Below, piece after piece: positions 35,698-44,488 of a DNA stretch of 64,000 nt. The notes under the pieces were generated by a model. That model was not told the origin of the DNA, did not search any database, and was given only the letters and a program-made list of their open reading frames with translations. Numbering within the stretch: the stretch's first letter is position 1; each line of letters begins with the position of its first letter. The position numbers were made by a program, and so were the translations under genes. Origin of the DNA: Propionibacterium sp. (GTDB taxonomy: Bacteria; Actinomycetota; Actinomycetes; Propionibacteriales; Propionibacteriaceae); NCBI GenBank assembly GCA_012517405.1, contig JAAYVB010000026.1, positions 23,649 to 87,648 on the forward strand. The letters are read 5' to 3'.

Positions 35698-36999
35698 TCA
35701 GGTCGCCGGCGTCCCTGTGGTGATGGCTAGCCGCTCGAGCGCGCTCGCCTCGTGCTGGTGTCCGAGGGTCTCATATCCGATCACGACGACGAACGGTGCC
35801 GCAGCCACCGCCAGCAGCGCGACGCCCAACGATGCGCCGAGGGCCACGAGCGCCACTGCAAGGATCAGGAAGGCCAGCGTCCCAGCAACGAGCGCGTAAT
35901 GGAAGCGGTCGATCTCGCGGACGAGAACCGAGTAGAGGACGAAGACGGCCACCACGAACACGAAGACCGAAACCACCGTCGCGACCAAGGCCGAAACCGG
36001 GCCGATTGCGGCGCCCCCCTCGGTGACGTAAGCGGCAAGGTGCAACGCCGCACCCATCGCAACGATCGAGGTGAAGACCAACACGTGGAAGTAGCTCCAG
36101 AACTTGCCCAGCTGGCGGCGGCGCTCGAGGACGAACGCAGACGGCACGATGAAATAGACCCACCATGACCCCAGCGTCAGTGCAGTTCCGGCGACCACGA
36201 TCAGCGCCGCTTCGGCGCTCCAGCCGTTGCGCTCGACCACCGCTGAGACCGCCGCAATCGTGCCGGACACGGCTTCACCGAGGGCGATGATGGCCAGCAA
36301 ACCGAACCGTTCGGCGACATGATGTGCGTGCCAGGGTATGCCACCCCTCAGGCGGTCAACGGCGATAGGAGCGCCGAGGTCCGCTGCCAACACGAGGACC
36401 GGCGCGAACGGGCTCCAGGGGGCATCGCGTAGCGCGAGGAGCGTAATCCAGCCAACCTGTGCCAGAAAGACACTGATCGCCATCGTCACAGTCGCCCGTC
36501 GCCGCAGCGGATCCTGCCGGGCCGCGCGGAGCCATTGGGCAACCAGTGCAACTCGGATGGCCACGTAGCCAATGACCATCAGGTCGTTACCGGCTGTTGT
36601 CGCCTCATCGATCGAGCGGAACATCGGCGCCAAGCCGAGGGCGAGCACCAGGGCACCGACCATTTCTGCCATCGTCAACAGCCGACACAGCCAGTCATCA
36701 GTGTCATATGCCGACGCGAACCATGTGCAGTTGAGCCACGCCCAGTACAAGGCGAACATCGCAATCCCGAGCCCGCCCAGCGCGGTCCCCCAATGCGCCT
36801 CGGCAGCGTAGTGCGACGCCTGGTCCGCTGCCATGCTGAACCCGGCAACGAACGTCAGGTCGAACAGTAGTTCCAGCGGGGTCGCGACGCGATTCCGCTC
36901 CAGGGGATCGCGCCCACGCATCGGCCGCAGCCCGTGGCTCAAGATGGCTGGCGTCGGCACAACGTGGACGCCGACGTCGTCTGCCTGGTCGGGTTCCAT
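35698..36999 (-). CDS. LtrA-family (low temperature requirement A) membrane protein
   Basis: A 433-residue protein with about ten membrane helices. Its start after a short polar leader carries the family signature ATPLELLFDLTFVAGFSMAA, and ERFGLLAIIALGEAVSG appears later. LtrA was first linked to growth at low temperature in Listeria; the biochemical role is unknown. ATG 36999 is chosen because AGAGGAAAG lies directly upstream, although the open frame extends 32 codons further. It follows the PTS EIIA gene on the same strand at about 110 bases. Confidence 0.9.
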   Translation of the reverse strand: MEPDQADDVGVHVVPTPAILSHGLRPMRGRDPLERNRVATPLELLFDLTFVAGFSMAADQASHYAAEAHWGTALGGLGIAMFALYWAWLNCTWFASAYDTDDWLCRLLTMAEMVGALVLALGLAPMFRSIDEATTAGNDLMVIGYVAIRVALVAQWLRAARQDPLRRRATVTMAISVFLAQVGWITLLALRDAPWSPFAPVLVLAADLGAPIAVDRLRGGIPWHAHHVAERFGLLAIIALGEAVSGTIAAVSAVVERNGWSAEAALIVVAGTALTLGSWWVYFIVPSAFVLERRRQLGKFWSYFHVLVFTSIVAMGAALHLAAYVTEGGAAIGPVSALVATVVSVFVFVVAVFVLYSVLVREIDRFHYALVAGTLAFLILAVALVALGASLGVALLAVAAAPFVVVIGYETLGHQHEASALERLAITTGTPAT

Positions 37000-37108
37000 C
37001 GCTTTCCTCTGGGTGGCTTGTCGGGGATACTGCGCGGTCGTGGGGTTGCCGGCCCGTGCAGGTGGGTCGTCGCGGTTCTTCACCCGGCGACCCACCTGCG
37101 GGCTGTAG

Positions 37109-37570
37109 CTACCGGGTTGTTGCCGCCAGCGCCGGCGCGATCACTTCCGCGACCTCCTCGGGGCTTGCGGTCAGCAGGGTCTGGTAGGTCCCGTCCTGCT
37201 GCAGGAGGCCAAGCATGGTGGCGAGCAGGCCTACCTGGTTCTCCGCGTCCGTGACCAGAGGCCATACCGTCAACCTGACTTCCAGCGTGCGGGCCGGGTC
37301 GTCCATCGCCTGGAATTCCACGGCGCGGTCGTTGCGGCATACGACGAGGCCCGGGGTCCGGACATGTTCTGGGTCGATGTGCGGAATCGCGATACGAAAC
37401 CTCCCGAAGTCGACCCCGGTAGGGAACGTCGTTTCCCGGTCCAGGAGTGCGGGCAGAAAGCTTTCACCCACGAGCGCCTTGGCACGTAGTTCTCCGGCCA
37501 CATGGGCCATCAGCGATTCGCGGCTGCTTTCGTGCGCATCGATCACGGTCAGTACTGGCTGGTCAGGCAT
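37109..37570 (-). CDS. PTS EIIA component (galactitol/fructose type)
   Basis: A 153-residue phosphocarrier domain of the PTS EIIA-2 class. The motif FPTGVDFGRFRIAIPHIDPEHV contains the active-site His in AIPH, which takes phosphate from HPr and passes it to EIIB. No EIIB or EIIC gene is present in the window, so the protein may serve a distant permease or act as a regulator. Its start overlaps the end of the upstream small gene by 8 bases, so the two are coupled. The opposite strand carries a SorC-type regulator and a dehydrogenase, which fits polyol use. Confidence 0.85.
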   Translation of the reverse strand: MPDQPVLTVIDAHESSRESLMAHVAGELRAKALVGESFLPALLDRETTFPTGVDFGRFRIAIPHIDPEHVRTPGLVVCRNDRAVEFQAMDDPARTLEVRLTVWPLVTDAENQVGLLATMLGLLQQDGTYQTLLTASPEEVAEVIAPALAATTR

Positions 37571-37976
37571 GGCTGCGTGTCCTTCGTCGAGTTGGTTCGC
37601 GGAAGCCGAGCGTGTGGTCCCGCAAGCTGTTCACCTGGCGCTCGTTGACGCCGAGCGAGGCGGCCAGCTGCGCGGCATCGCTGCGGATCCATAGGCCGGC
37701 GTGCGCCGGCATCCACGTCCGGTCGTCGGCCACCCGTGCGACTACCGGTTCGAGCTGTTCGACAAGGTCGGTCGGGGACATCCGGTATGCACGGTTGCCC
37801 AGCTTCTTCAGATGAGTGGTGATCGCGGCCAACGCTGCGGAGTTAGTGCGCTGGCCGATGAATATCGTCGCCATCCAGGCCAGCAGAGGCAGCACGATCA
37901 GTCCGAAGTGATCGGAGTAGAAGGTGGTGAAGTCTCGCCACCAGGGGATCAGGGTGTCCAGCCAGGCCTCGATCAT
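37563..37976 (-). CDS. Small membrane-anchored protein of unknown function, coupled to EIIA
   Basis: A 137-residue protein I do not recognise. ATG 37976 has a strong GGAGG ribosome site 8-9 bases upstream; the open frame upstream is not supported. One hydrophobic segment (about 24-42, GLIVLPLLAWMATIFIG) is preceded by an aromatic N-terminus (WLDTLIPWWRDFTTFY). A soluble C-terminal half of about 85 residues follows. It has a repressor-like or helix-turn-helix-like stretch (AAQLAASLGVNERQVNSLRDHTLG) near its end. Coupling to EIIA suggests a membrane platform for it, which is speculation. Confidence 0.65.
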   Translation of the reverse strand: MIEAWLDTLIPWWRDFTTFYSDHFGLIVLPLLAWMATIFIGQRTNSAALAAITTHLKKLGNRAYRMSPTDLVEQLEPVVARVADDRTWMPAHAGLWIRSDAAQLAASLGVNERQVNSLRDHTLGFREPTRRRTRSHA

Positions 37977-38246
37977 GCTGGTGCCTCCGTTGGTATGGGT
38001 GCCTGCGTTGGCGTGAGTGTCTCCGTGGACGCGGGCTCGTCCTCGGTGATGTACAGGTGCTTGTCGTCGGTGCCCGCATCCGTGCGGCAGCCGGACCCAG
38101 GACGAAGCTAAAATCCTCGGCACAACTCGAGTCAATGGAGCGCACCTGCGCAGATGAGCAACATCTGATCGGGGATATTGCGGCTCTTGTGAACGGTCAT
38201 TTCGACGACGATGTCAGATGCTGCTCCGCTTGCAGGAAGCCGCTCT

Positions 38247-38262
38247 TTGCTCATATGAGCAA
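38247..38262. promoter_or_regulatory. Perfect 16-bp palindrome upstream of the SorC-type regulator
   Basis: TTGCTCATATGAGCAA is a perfect palindrome about 70 bases before the regulator start. The half-site TGAGCAA occurs again at 38155-38161. Both lie in the divergent gap between the EIIA pair and the regulator, a fitting operator position for a SorC/DeoR-type protein. Confidence 0.55.
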
Positions 38263-38333
38263 CCTCTGTGGTGGGCTCCTACATTTGGTGATTGCTCTCT
38301 TAGAGTTGGCGCAGAAGGCAAAGGAGGCGATCG

Positions 38334-39365
38334 ATGCCCAAGCAGACGGCGGACTACGAAGAGCAGATGCTCCGGGCAGCGGAGCTGTACTACTACGGCG
38401 ACTACACGCAGGCCGAGGCAGCCGAGAAACTCGGCGTCACCCGGTGGACGGTTGGCCGGCTTCTCGACGATGCCCGCAAGACCGGCATCGTCCGCATCGT
38501 CATCGACCACCCGAGAGCCCGCCGGCACGAGTTGGAGGTGCGCCTGAGGCAGGAGTACGGCCTGCGCGAGGTGATCGTGCTGCCTTCCCAACCCAGTTCA
38601 GCGATCACCCTCAGGTCGGTCTGCTCGGCGGCAGCGATGCACCTGGCGTCGATACGCCCGAGCGTCCGCCGGATCGCGGTCAGCTGGGGACGCACCGTCG
38701 CGGCCGTCGCCGCCGAACTCCCCAACGGCTGGACACGCGGAATCGAGGTCGTGCAAACCAATGGCGGTCCCACCGTGACCCAAGGCAATCCGGTCGGAGA
38801 GTCGCTGTACGCGCTGGCTGACAAAGGTGGCGGTTCCGTTCGCAGTCTCGCGGGGCCGACGATCCTCGAGGACGCGGGGGTCGCCCGGCTGTTGCGCTCC
38901 GACGGATCGATCGCCGGCACGCTCAAGGCGGCAGAGGCATGCCGCGTGATGCTGTACTCGCCGGGCAGCGTGAGCCCGGACGACTCGGTTCTTGTCCGGT
39001 CCGGCTACCTCTCCGCCGAGCAGATGCGGCTCATGGAAGAGTCCGGCGCGGTCGGCGACGTGATGAGTCATTTCATCACGATCGACGGGAGCATCGCCGA
39101 TGCCGGCCTCGACGCCCGCACGCTCTCGATGAACCTCGACGCCGTTCAGCGTTGTCCCAACGCAATAGTCGTCGCGGCAGGCGCACGCAAGGCACTGGCC
39201 ACCAGGGCAGCGGTGACCGCCGGGCTGTGCACCACGCTCATCGTCGATGGCGTCATCGCCACTGCGCTGCTGGAAGCGCATCCACAGACCCATGAAGAAG
39301 ACCGTCGGAACCTGACCCGTACCGACACGCCCACACATCCCGAAGAACGAAAGGAACTCTCATGA
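38334..39365 (+). CDS. SorC/DeoR-type sugar-binding transcriptional regulator
   Basis: A 343-residue regulator with an N-terminal helix-turn-helix (about 22-50, YTQAEAAEKLGVTRWTVGRLLDDARK). The C-terminal sugar-phosphate-binding domain (about 75-320) has RRIAVSWGRTVAAVAAEL and the typical SHFITIDGSIAD segment. A GGAGGCGATCG sequence precedes the ATG. Its stop overlaps the start of the dehydrogenase gene (ATGA), so the two are coupled. The likely inducer is a polyol or sugar phosphate metabolised by the coupled dehydrogenase. Confidence 0.88.
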   Translation: MPKQTADYEEQMLRAAELYYYGDYTQAEAAEKLGVTRWTVGRLLDDARKTGIVRIVIDHPRARRHELEVRLRQEYGLREVIVLPSQPSSAITLRSVCSAAAMHLASIRPSVRRIAVSWGRTVAAVAAELPNGWTRGIEVVQTNGGPTVTQGNPVGESLYALADKGGGSVRSLAGPTILEDAGVARLLRSDGSIAGTLKAAEACRVMLYSPGSVSPDDSVLVRSGYLSAEQMRLMEESGAVGDVMSHFITIDGSIADAGLDARTLSMNLDAVQRCPNAIVVAAGARKALATRAAVTAGLCTTLIVDGVIATALLEAHPQTHEEDRRNLTRTDTPTHPEERKELS

Positions 39366-40450
39366 CTACGATCGCGGTGCTCGGCGCAGGCGTCATGGCC
39401 TCTGCCCTTACCAACCCGGCTAGGGACAACGGCCACGAGGTCCGCCTGATCGGCACCCACCTCGACGACCACATCATCGATTCGATCAAGGCCACCCGGG
39501 TACATCCGGTCCTGAAGGTCGCTCTGGACGAAAACGTGCAGCCCTACTACTTCACCGAGGCAGCCCAGGCGGTCGCCGGCGCGGACGTCGTGATGGTCGG
39601 CGTCAACTCCTTCGGCATCGATTGGGCTGGCGAGCAACTCGCCCGCTTGCTGGAGCCGGGGCAGAAAGTGCTGGTCATCACGAAGGGATTGCAGGCCGAC
39701 GCCGACGGCACGCTCCGCATCCTGCCTCACGTTCTGCAGCGAGCGGTCGGCCCGATCGCCGATCGCGTCACCTGGTCGGCCATCGTCGGGCCGTGCATCG
39801 CCGGTGAACTGGCGGTCCGTCGTCCCAGCTGCGTGGTTTTTGCCGGTGAGGATCGGGCCTCGCTCGACTTCCTGGCCGAGCTCTACGGCACCGACTACTA
39901 CCATGTGTGGACCTCGACCGACTTCGTCGGTCACGAGGTCGGGGCCGCCACCAAGAACGTGTTCGCTTTCGCGCAAGGGTTCGCGCACGGCATCTTGACC
40001 GCCAAGGGCGAACTGGACGCGCCGTACGTGATGTTCAACTTCTCGGCCGCACTGTTCGCCGAGGGGTCGCGGGAGATCCACCAGTTCATCGAGCTGATCG
40101 GCGGCGACCCGAAGACCGCCGACGGGCTCGGCGGGGTGGGCGACATGTTCGTCACCTCGATGGGCGGCCGCAATGTAAAGGCAGGCCAGTACGTCGGTGC
40201 CGGGATCCCGTTCTCCGAGGTGCGCGGCGCCCACATGAAGGGGATCACGCTCGAGGGCGTGGCCGCAATCGGTGTGGTCGGGAAGGCGTTGGAGCGGCTG
40301 ACCGAACGCGGCGTGATTGAGCCGAGCGACTTCCCCTTGGTGAGGTTCCTGTACGACGTCGTGGCACATGACGCCCCGATCGACGTGCCGTGGACGCGAT
40401 TCTTCGGCGGCCTGCAGCCGCGTCGTCTGGTCTCGGCGGGCCAGCGGTAG
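39362..40450 (+). CDS. GpsA-like NAD(P)-dependent polyol-phosphate dehydrogenase
   Basis: A 362-residue oxidoreductase of the glycerol-3-phosphate dehydrogenase fold. The N-terminal Rossmann motif is VLGAGVMASALT. The catalytic helix shows EVGAATKNVFAFAQGF, with the Lys equivalent to that of GpsA. Coupling to a SorC-type regulator and closeness to a PTS EIIA suggest a catabolic paralogue acting on another polyol phosphate rather than the lipid-synthesis enzyme. The exact substrate is unknown. A very strong terminator lies about 120 bases downstream. Confidence 0.82.
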   Translation: MTTIAVLGAGVMASALTNPARDNGHEVRLIGTHLDDHIIDSIKATRVHPVLKVALDENVQPYYFTEAAQAVAGADVVMVGVNSFGIDWAGEQLARLLEPGQKVLVITKGLQADADGTLRILPHVLQRAVGPIADRVTWSAIVGPCIAGELAVRRPSCVVFAGEDRASLDFLAELYGTDYYHVWTSTDFVGHEVGAATKNVFAFAQGFAHGILTAKGELDAPYVMFNFSAALFAEGSREIHQFIELIGGDPKTADGLGGVGDMFVTSMGGRNVKAGQYVGAGIPFSEVRGAHMKGITLEGVAAIGVVGKALERLTERGVIEPSDFPLVRFLYDVVAHDAPIDVPWTRFFGGLQPRRLVSAGQR

Positions 40451-40569
40451 TCGATTTCTGGTTCCCTCCCCCGGGGTAATCCGGATCCGACGCGCGGGCG
40501 GACCGGCCGGGCGCCCAGCCACAGTCACGGTGGCGGGAGTAGGCGCGGCCGGACTGCTGCGGACATGCT

Positions 40570-40615
40570 GAAACCCCCTCCGATTTGGGTATCGACCCTA
40601 ATCGGAGGGGGTTTC
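40570..40615 (+). terminator. Very strong bidirectional-type terminator hairpin
   Basis: GAAACCCCCTCCGATT (40570-40585) pairs perfectly with 40600-40615. The 14-base loop can itself extend the stem (GGGT/ACCC). Both flanks read as A-run before and T-run after the stem, so it can stop transcription from either side. It marks the boundary between the chromosomal operon and the island repeat that starts 7 bases later. Confidence 0.9.
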
Positions 40616-40621
40616 GCGTGC

Positions 40622-40794
40622 TGTGCGCGAGAGAGGAGTTGAAGCTCTCTTCTGTCAGCCGATAATCGCCCCCTGACAAGGTGTTTTGTAGGTTGATTGC
40701 CACTTCGTCACCTTGCCGTGGGGAATGCGTGGGGAATCGCTTCGAACCCGAGACCCGCGCGGATCTCGCGTCAGTAGCTGCCCCTCAGCATAGG
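40622..40794 (+). repeat. Island boundary repeat, copy A (173 bp)
   Basis: This block is a direct repeat of 59839-60011. Both are 173 bases long and align without gaps at 148 of 173 positions by hand, with only 3 differences in the first 60 bases. The first 28 bases, starting TGTGCGCGAGAGAGG, recur at 53287-53314. It contains two GTGGGGAA units. The reverse complement of the core resembles the T-arm and 3' acceptor strand of a leucine-type tRNA (TTCAACT loop, ending CTCGCGCA). I read it as the left att-like end of a genomic island. The whole 40451-40833 gap holds no gene besides this repeat and the terminator. Confidence 0.75.
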
Positions 40795-40833
40795 CGGTCG
40801 GCGTCCACGGACCATTGGCAGAAGGTGAACGGT

Positions 40834-41650
40834 TCATCGCAGGGCTGCAAGCAGGTCGTTGCACAGGGCGGCGAACGCGGGCGCGACCGTGGCGTCTCCT
40901 CCTGCGGCGGATGCCGCGAGGAGGACGATCCGACCCCGGGGTGTGGTCGCGTGCAGGCGCAGGATCTCCAGAGCTTCTTCGGCGATGCCGGCCGCGTTGG
41001 GCTCACCCCTGTGTTTCGACAGTCCGAGAACCAGTTCGGCGGTGTCGACCGCTTGGAGTAGGCGGAAGGCGTCGAGGGCGTCCTTCTCCTTGAGTCGGTC
41101 CGGCTGCCGGTCGGCCTGTCCGAGCCGTTTGCTGATCTTGATGACCTTGGCCACCAGGAGAGCGGCAGGGCCGGCGATGGCCAAGTCGAACGTGCGGGCA
41201 TCAGTTGATTCCAGGGCCGCGATGGCGATGCGTTGGTGGTCGATGAGGGCCGGCTCGAGCCCACGGGCGATCCGGGCGGTCAGCCGGTCGTGGGGCGCGA
41301 GTCGTGCGGCACGCGCCGAGGCCTTCGCCGTCCGCGACTGATGCGGAACCGACCATCAGATCGACCGCGACATCGCTGGCGGCGACCCAGCGACCGGGGT
41401 TGGGGCCGGGAACGAACCCCGCCCCGCGCAGGAGCGAGCCGATCTCGGGCACGTCGGCCAGCCCGCGGGTATCGATCGCGAGGTCGGCGTCGGTCGTCAT
41501 CAAGGGCACGTTGAGGTCGGCATCACCGGTGTGGTGGTAAACGGCCTGGGCGCCGACCAGGATGAGGCTGGGAAGGTGGTACGTCAGTGCTTCGAGGGCG
41601 TCCAAGAGGACGCGGCGGGCGGCGACATACTCGGGGGCGACGGCGTCCAT
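40834..41650 (-). pseudogene. AbiEii-like nucleotidyltransferase, frameshifted
   Basis: Two minus-strand frames together make one nucleotidyltransferase-like protein. The first part, from ATG 41650, has ILVGAQAVYHHTGDADLN and TTDADLAIDT with the DxD metal site, and runs to about 41320. There the frame shifts. The second part continues as RAARLAPHDRLTARIARGLEPAL and AGPAALLVAKVIKISKRLGQ down to the stop at 40834. Without the shift the protein would have about 270 residues. It starts one base after the stop of the upstream antitoxin-like gene. The break could be real decay or a sequencing error. Confidence 0.7.
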
Positions 41651-41651
41651 G

Positions 41652-42734
41652 TCACTCCTTCCACGACGGATCGATCGAGGCCAGGGCGTCCATCAGCTGC
41701 TCGGCCTCGGCGTCCGAACGGCCGGGCAAAGTCAGCAGGTCCGCCACCACCAGCGCTGTGGGTGCGAGGGTGGCAGGTTCACCGGGGCCGGGCAGGATCC
41801 GTCCATCTTGGGGGGCGGCGATGACCACGTTCGCGGTCGCCGCGTCGGCCTCCACCAAGCCCAGTTGCTCGGCCAGCCTGCGAGGTGAGGCCGCGTACAA
41901 GGCGAGCAGCCGCAGCGGGACCACCGACGTCTTGTCCGGCGGCAGCAGCCTGCGGGCCGCGGCCGAGCCCGTCACCGCCACGCCCTCCTGCTCAGCGACC
42001 CGGTCGATGACCTGCGCCAGCCCCCGCGGCGCGAGCCAGTACGCCACAGCCGGGTTGGTTGTGGCGTACCCGTAGTCCTGCGCCCAGCGCCGCAGCAACG
42101 AACGCCGTCGCACGTTCGACACGGCGCCGCGCGCGTCCCGGTCGACGATCCCTTCAGCGGCCAGCGTGGTGAGCAGCTTCGACACCGACCCGGGCGAGAC
42201 CTGCGCCACACTGGCCAACTCCCGGACACCGACCGGCACCTCGACCTCGGACAGGGCGCGGATCACGCGACTGGTAGCCACCCCGTTCAACCGGACCACC
42301 GCAGCAGACTCCGGAGCACGAGGAGAGCGCTCCGCCCCCTCACCAGTCAGAAGGATCAACGGGTCGTCCGAGACCAAGCGCACCCAGCCCGTCGCGTCGA
42401 CGTAACTGATCCCGGCCTCTGTCAGGGCGCGGCGGGTGGCGGGGCCGAGGTAGTCCGCGACGAACAAGACCGGGAAGCCCGTCTCCCGCTGTTCCCGCAG
42501 GGCTGCCACGGTATCGGCGAGCGACCTCCCGCCCGCCCGCTTTGCCTCGACTCTGTAGGTGACGCCCACCCCTGCCGGCCCCCTCACCGACAACAGCACA
42601 TCACTCGCGTACCGGGCGGCGCCGTCGGTGAGGTTGGCCGTCCACGCGCGCGGCAGCAGCTCCCTGACCTGACGTATGGCATCCTCAAGCAGAAGTGTTT
42701 CCGGGCGAGCATCGTTTCTCATAGTACGAAACAT
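41652..42734 (-). CDS. AbiEi-like winged-helix protein, partner of the broken nucleotidyltransferase
   Basis: A protein of about 360 residues. The N-terminal half looks like a nuclease-fold or DNA-binding module (YRVEAKRAGGRSLADTVAALREQ). A central winged helix follows (VGVRELASVAQVSPGSVSKLLTTLAAEGIVDRD), then a helical C-terminal part. Pairing with a DxD nucleotidyltransferase one base downstream resembles type IV AbiE toxin-antitoxin loci, where this gene would be the antitoxin and autorepressor. ATG 42734 (MFRTM) or 42722 are the plausible starts; the longer upstream frame has no support. Confidence 0.65.
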   Translation of the reverse strand: MFRTMRNDARPETLLLEDAIRQVRELLPRAWTANLTDGAARYASDVLLSVRGPAGVGVTYRVEAKRAGGRSLADTVAALREQRETGFPVLFVADYLGPATRRALTEAGISYVDATGWVRLVSDDPLILLTGEGAERSPRAPESAAVVRLNGVATSRVIRALSEVEVPVGVRELASVAQVSPGSVSKLLTTLAAEGIVDRDARGAVSNVRRRSLLRRWAQDYGYATTNPAVAYWLAPRGLAQVIDRVAEQEGVAVTGSAAARRLLPPDKTSVVPLRLLALYAASPRRLAEQLGLVEADAATANVVIAAPQDGRILPGPGEPATLAPTALVVADLLTLPGRSDAEAEQLMDALASIDPSWKE

Positions 42735-43253
42735 TCTACTTCCAGAAACAGTGAGGGCGAGAGTCTGGCTGGCCCCAGAGCGCGGGTGCAGTGTCGCGGT
42801 TGAGGTCGCGCTCGAGCTCATCGCCGGTTCCCGCTCCCGCTCTGCATCGCAGCCCCCTGTTCAGTCGGACACGCCACTCGCTCTCATAACGGGCGTCTAC
42901 TGTTCTCGGGGGACAGTCCCGCAGCCTGAGTCCGTACCGATTCAGAGCAGACACGGGCAGCGCCGGCCAGTGGGTCCGATGACGGACCCATGGTCCTGAA
43001 GGGGGTGCCTTGCTCCGCGACTGACACTGTGGCATTGCGGGCTTCGGGGCGGGCGGCCAGGGCTGGCGCCTTGAACCACCCCCGGGCACAACTCCCCCCT
43101 CTGGGATCGGGCGGACGGGAGCCATCAGCCCACAAGAACACGGTTCAGTCCAGCAGCAGTCGACCTCGGTGAGGGTCCCTTGCTACCCGAGCGACCCCGC
43201 GCCGCGCCCTGCCCGACAACCCCAGACGGCCCAGCCCGTTTCCGATGTCGTAC
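42735..43253. other. Intergenic stretch inside the island
   Basis: About 520 bases without a supportable gene. Short frames here do not resemble proteins and lack ribosome sites. A perfect hairpin, TGGGTCCG (42971-42978) with CGGACCCA (42983-42990) and a 4-base loop, is the only clear structure; it has no T-run. The promoter of the AbiE-like pair should lie near 42740-42800. Confidence 0.5.
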
Positions 43254-43796
43254 CTACCGCTGGGGCCGGTGCCGCTCGCGACCGGCGAGTGTCAGCTGAC
43301 GGCGGTGGTGGTCATAGTGCTTGGGTGCCCATTCGAGCACGTCGGCGCGGGTCATCCACGACGTGAAGTAGGGATCCCACTGTTCGGGGACAGCCATCGC
43401 GAGCTGTAGCTCGGCGTCGGTCGCGCGGCGGCTCCAGTCGACGAGCCAGTCGGTGTCGAGGTTCATCCAGTGCTCGGCGCGACGTAGCCCGACGACGCGG
43501 ACGCCAGCGACTGGCCCGGCGTAGTTGACCCAGTTGTAGGGACGCGTCAGCGCGGTGAGGATACGCGCGTGGCCGATCGAGACCCGGCGTGGCAGCCGTC
43601 CGAATCCACCGAACAGCGGAACGAACACCCGCGCGAGATGCTGCCCGAACCACATGTGGAACAGGAGTTCGCGGTTGGTCCAGCGGGTCCCCCACGTGGG
43701 CGCCAGCAGTTCCTCGGGGGTGGCGGCCGCGATGAGGCGGCGGTAGTCGTCGCGGACCCGTTCAAGCTCGGACACGATGTCGGCAGCGGCTGACAT
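43254..43796 (-). CDS. DinB-like four-helix-bundle protein
   Basis: A 180-residue protein with the outline of the DinB/maleylpyruvate-isomerase superfamily: metal-type histidines in RELLFHMWFGQH near residue 50 and in HYDHHRRQL near 165. Members in Actinobacteria are often thiol- or mycothiol-dependent transferases. It is 35 bases from the ArsC gene on the same strand, downstream of it, so it may belong to the arsenic operon. A specific reaction cannot be assigned. Confidence 0.7.
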   Translation of the reverse strand: MSAAADIVSELERVRDDYRRLIAAATPEELLAPTWGTRWTNRELLFHMWFGQHLARVFVPLFGGFGRLPRRVSIGHARILTALTRPYNWVNYAGPVAGVRVVGLRRAEHWMNLDTDWLVDWSRRATDAELQLAMAVPEQWDPYFTSWMTRADVLEWAPKHYDHHRRQLTLAGRERHRPQR

Positions 43797-43831
43797 GCTT
43801 CAAGTGTGCGCCCCGCCCGGGACCCTCGCCG

Positions 43832-44488
43832 TCACAGGTTGAGCGATGCCAGAAGGCTGCGGACGCGTCGTTCGACGTCGTCGCGGATGGGTCGGATGGC
43901 GTCGAGGTTCTGGCCGTGGGGGTCGTCGAGTTCCCAGCTCTCGTAGCGCTTGCCCGGGAAGATGGGGCACGCATCGCCGCAGCCCATCGTGATGACGACG
44001 TCGGCGGCGCGGACGGTCTCATCGGTCCAGGGTTTGGGGAACTCGTGGGCGATGTCGATTCCGCGTTCGGCCATCGCCTGGACCGCCACGGGGTTGACCT
44101 CGAGCCCGGGCTCGGAGCCGCCGGACCAGGCGACCGCATTGTCGCCGGCGAGCGCCTGGAAGAAGCCGAGAGCCATCTGGGACCGTCCGGCGTTGTGGGT
44201 GCACAGGAAGAGCACCACGGGTTTGCCGTCGTCGTGGAGTCCCTCGACGCGGGCGAGCGCGTGGAGGCGCTGCCTGGCGAAGCGTTCGGCGAGCAGGGGC
44301 AGGAACTTGGTGACGGTCGCGCGACCGGCGAACTGGTCGAAGGAACTGTCCAGGAACCGCTCGATGGTCTCAGTGCCGTAGACGCCGGAGAACTCCTGCG
44401 CGAGGTGCGCCGCAGCCTGCTTGAGCGCGAGTCTGTCGTCGGGGTGCAGACACTCCCAGCTGCGTTCCTGAGCAGGGTGGACGGTCAT
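43832..44488 (-). CDS. arsC: Arsenate reductase ArsC (low-MW phosphatase fold) with N-terminal helical domain
   Basis: A 218-residue protein. Residues 1 to about 80 form a helical bundle seen in many actinobacterial ArsC proteins. From about 90 the low-molecular-weight phosphatase domain begins with the catalytic loop C96-THNAG-R102-S (CX5R). Later landmarks are VAWSGGSEPG, TDETVRAADVVITMGCGDACPIFPG and the DDPHGQN segment. It reduces As(V) to As(III) for export. Its start overlaps the stop of the upstream ArsR-fusion gene by 4 bases, so the two are coupled. Confidence 0.92.
   Translation of the reverse strand: MTVHPAQERSWECLHPDDRLALKQAAAHLAQEFSGVYGTETIERFLDSSFDQFAGRATVTKFLPLLAERFARQRLHALARVEGLHDDGKPVVLFLCTHNAGRSQMALGFFQALAGDNAVAWSGGSEPGLEVNPVAVQAMAERGIDIAHEFPKPWTDETVRAADVVITMGCGDACPIFPGKRYESWELDDPHGQNLDAIRPIRDDVERRVRSLLASLNL

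Noticed and set aside
42736..43141. Short frames in the gap upstream of the AbiE-like pair
   Set aside because: No ribosome site, no domain, and Pro/Arg-rich composition typical of random high-GC frames.
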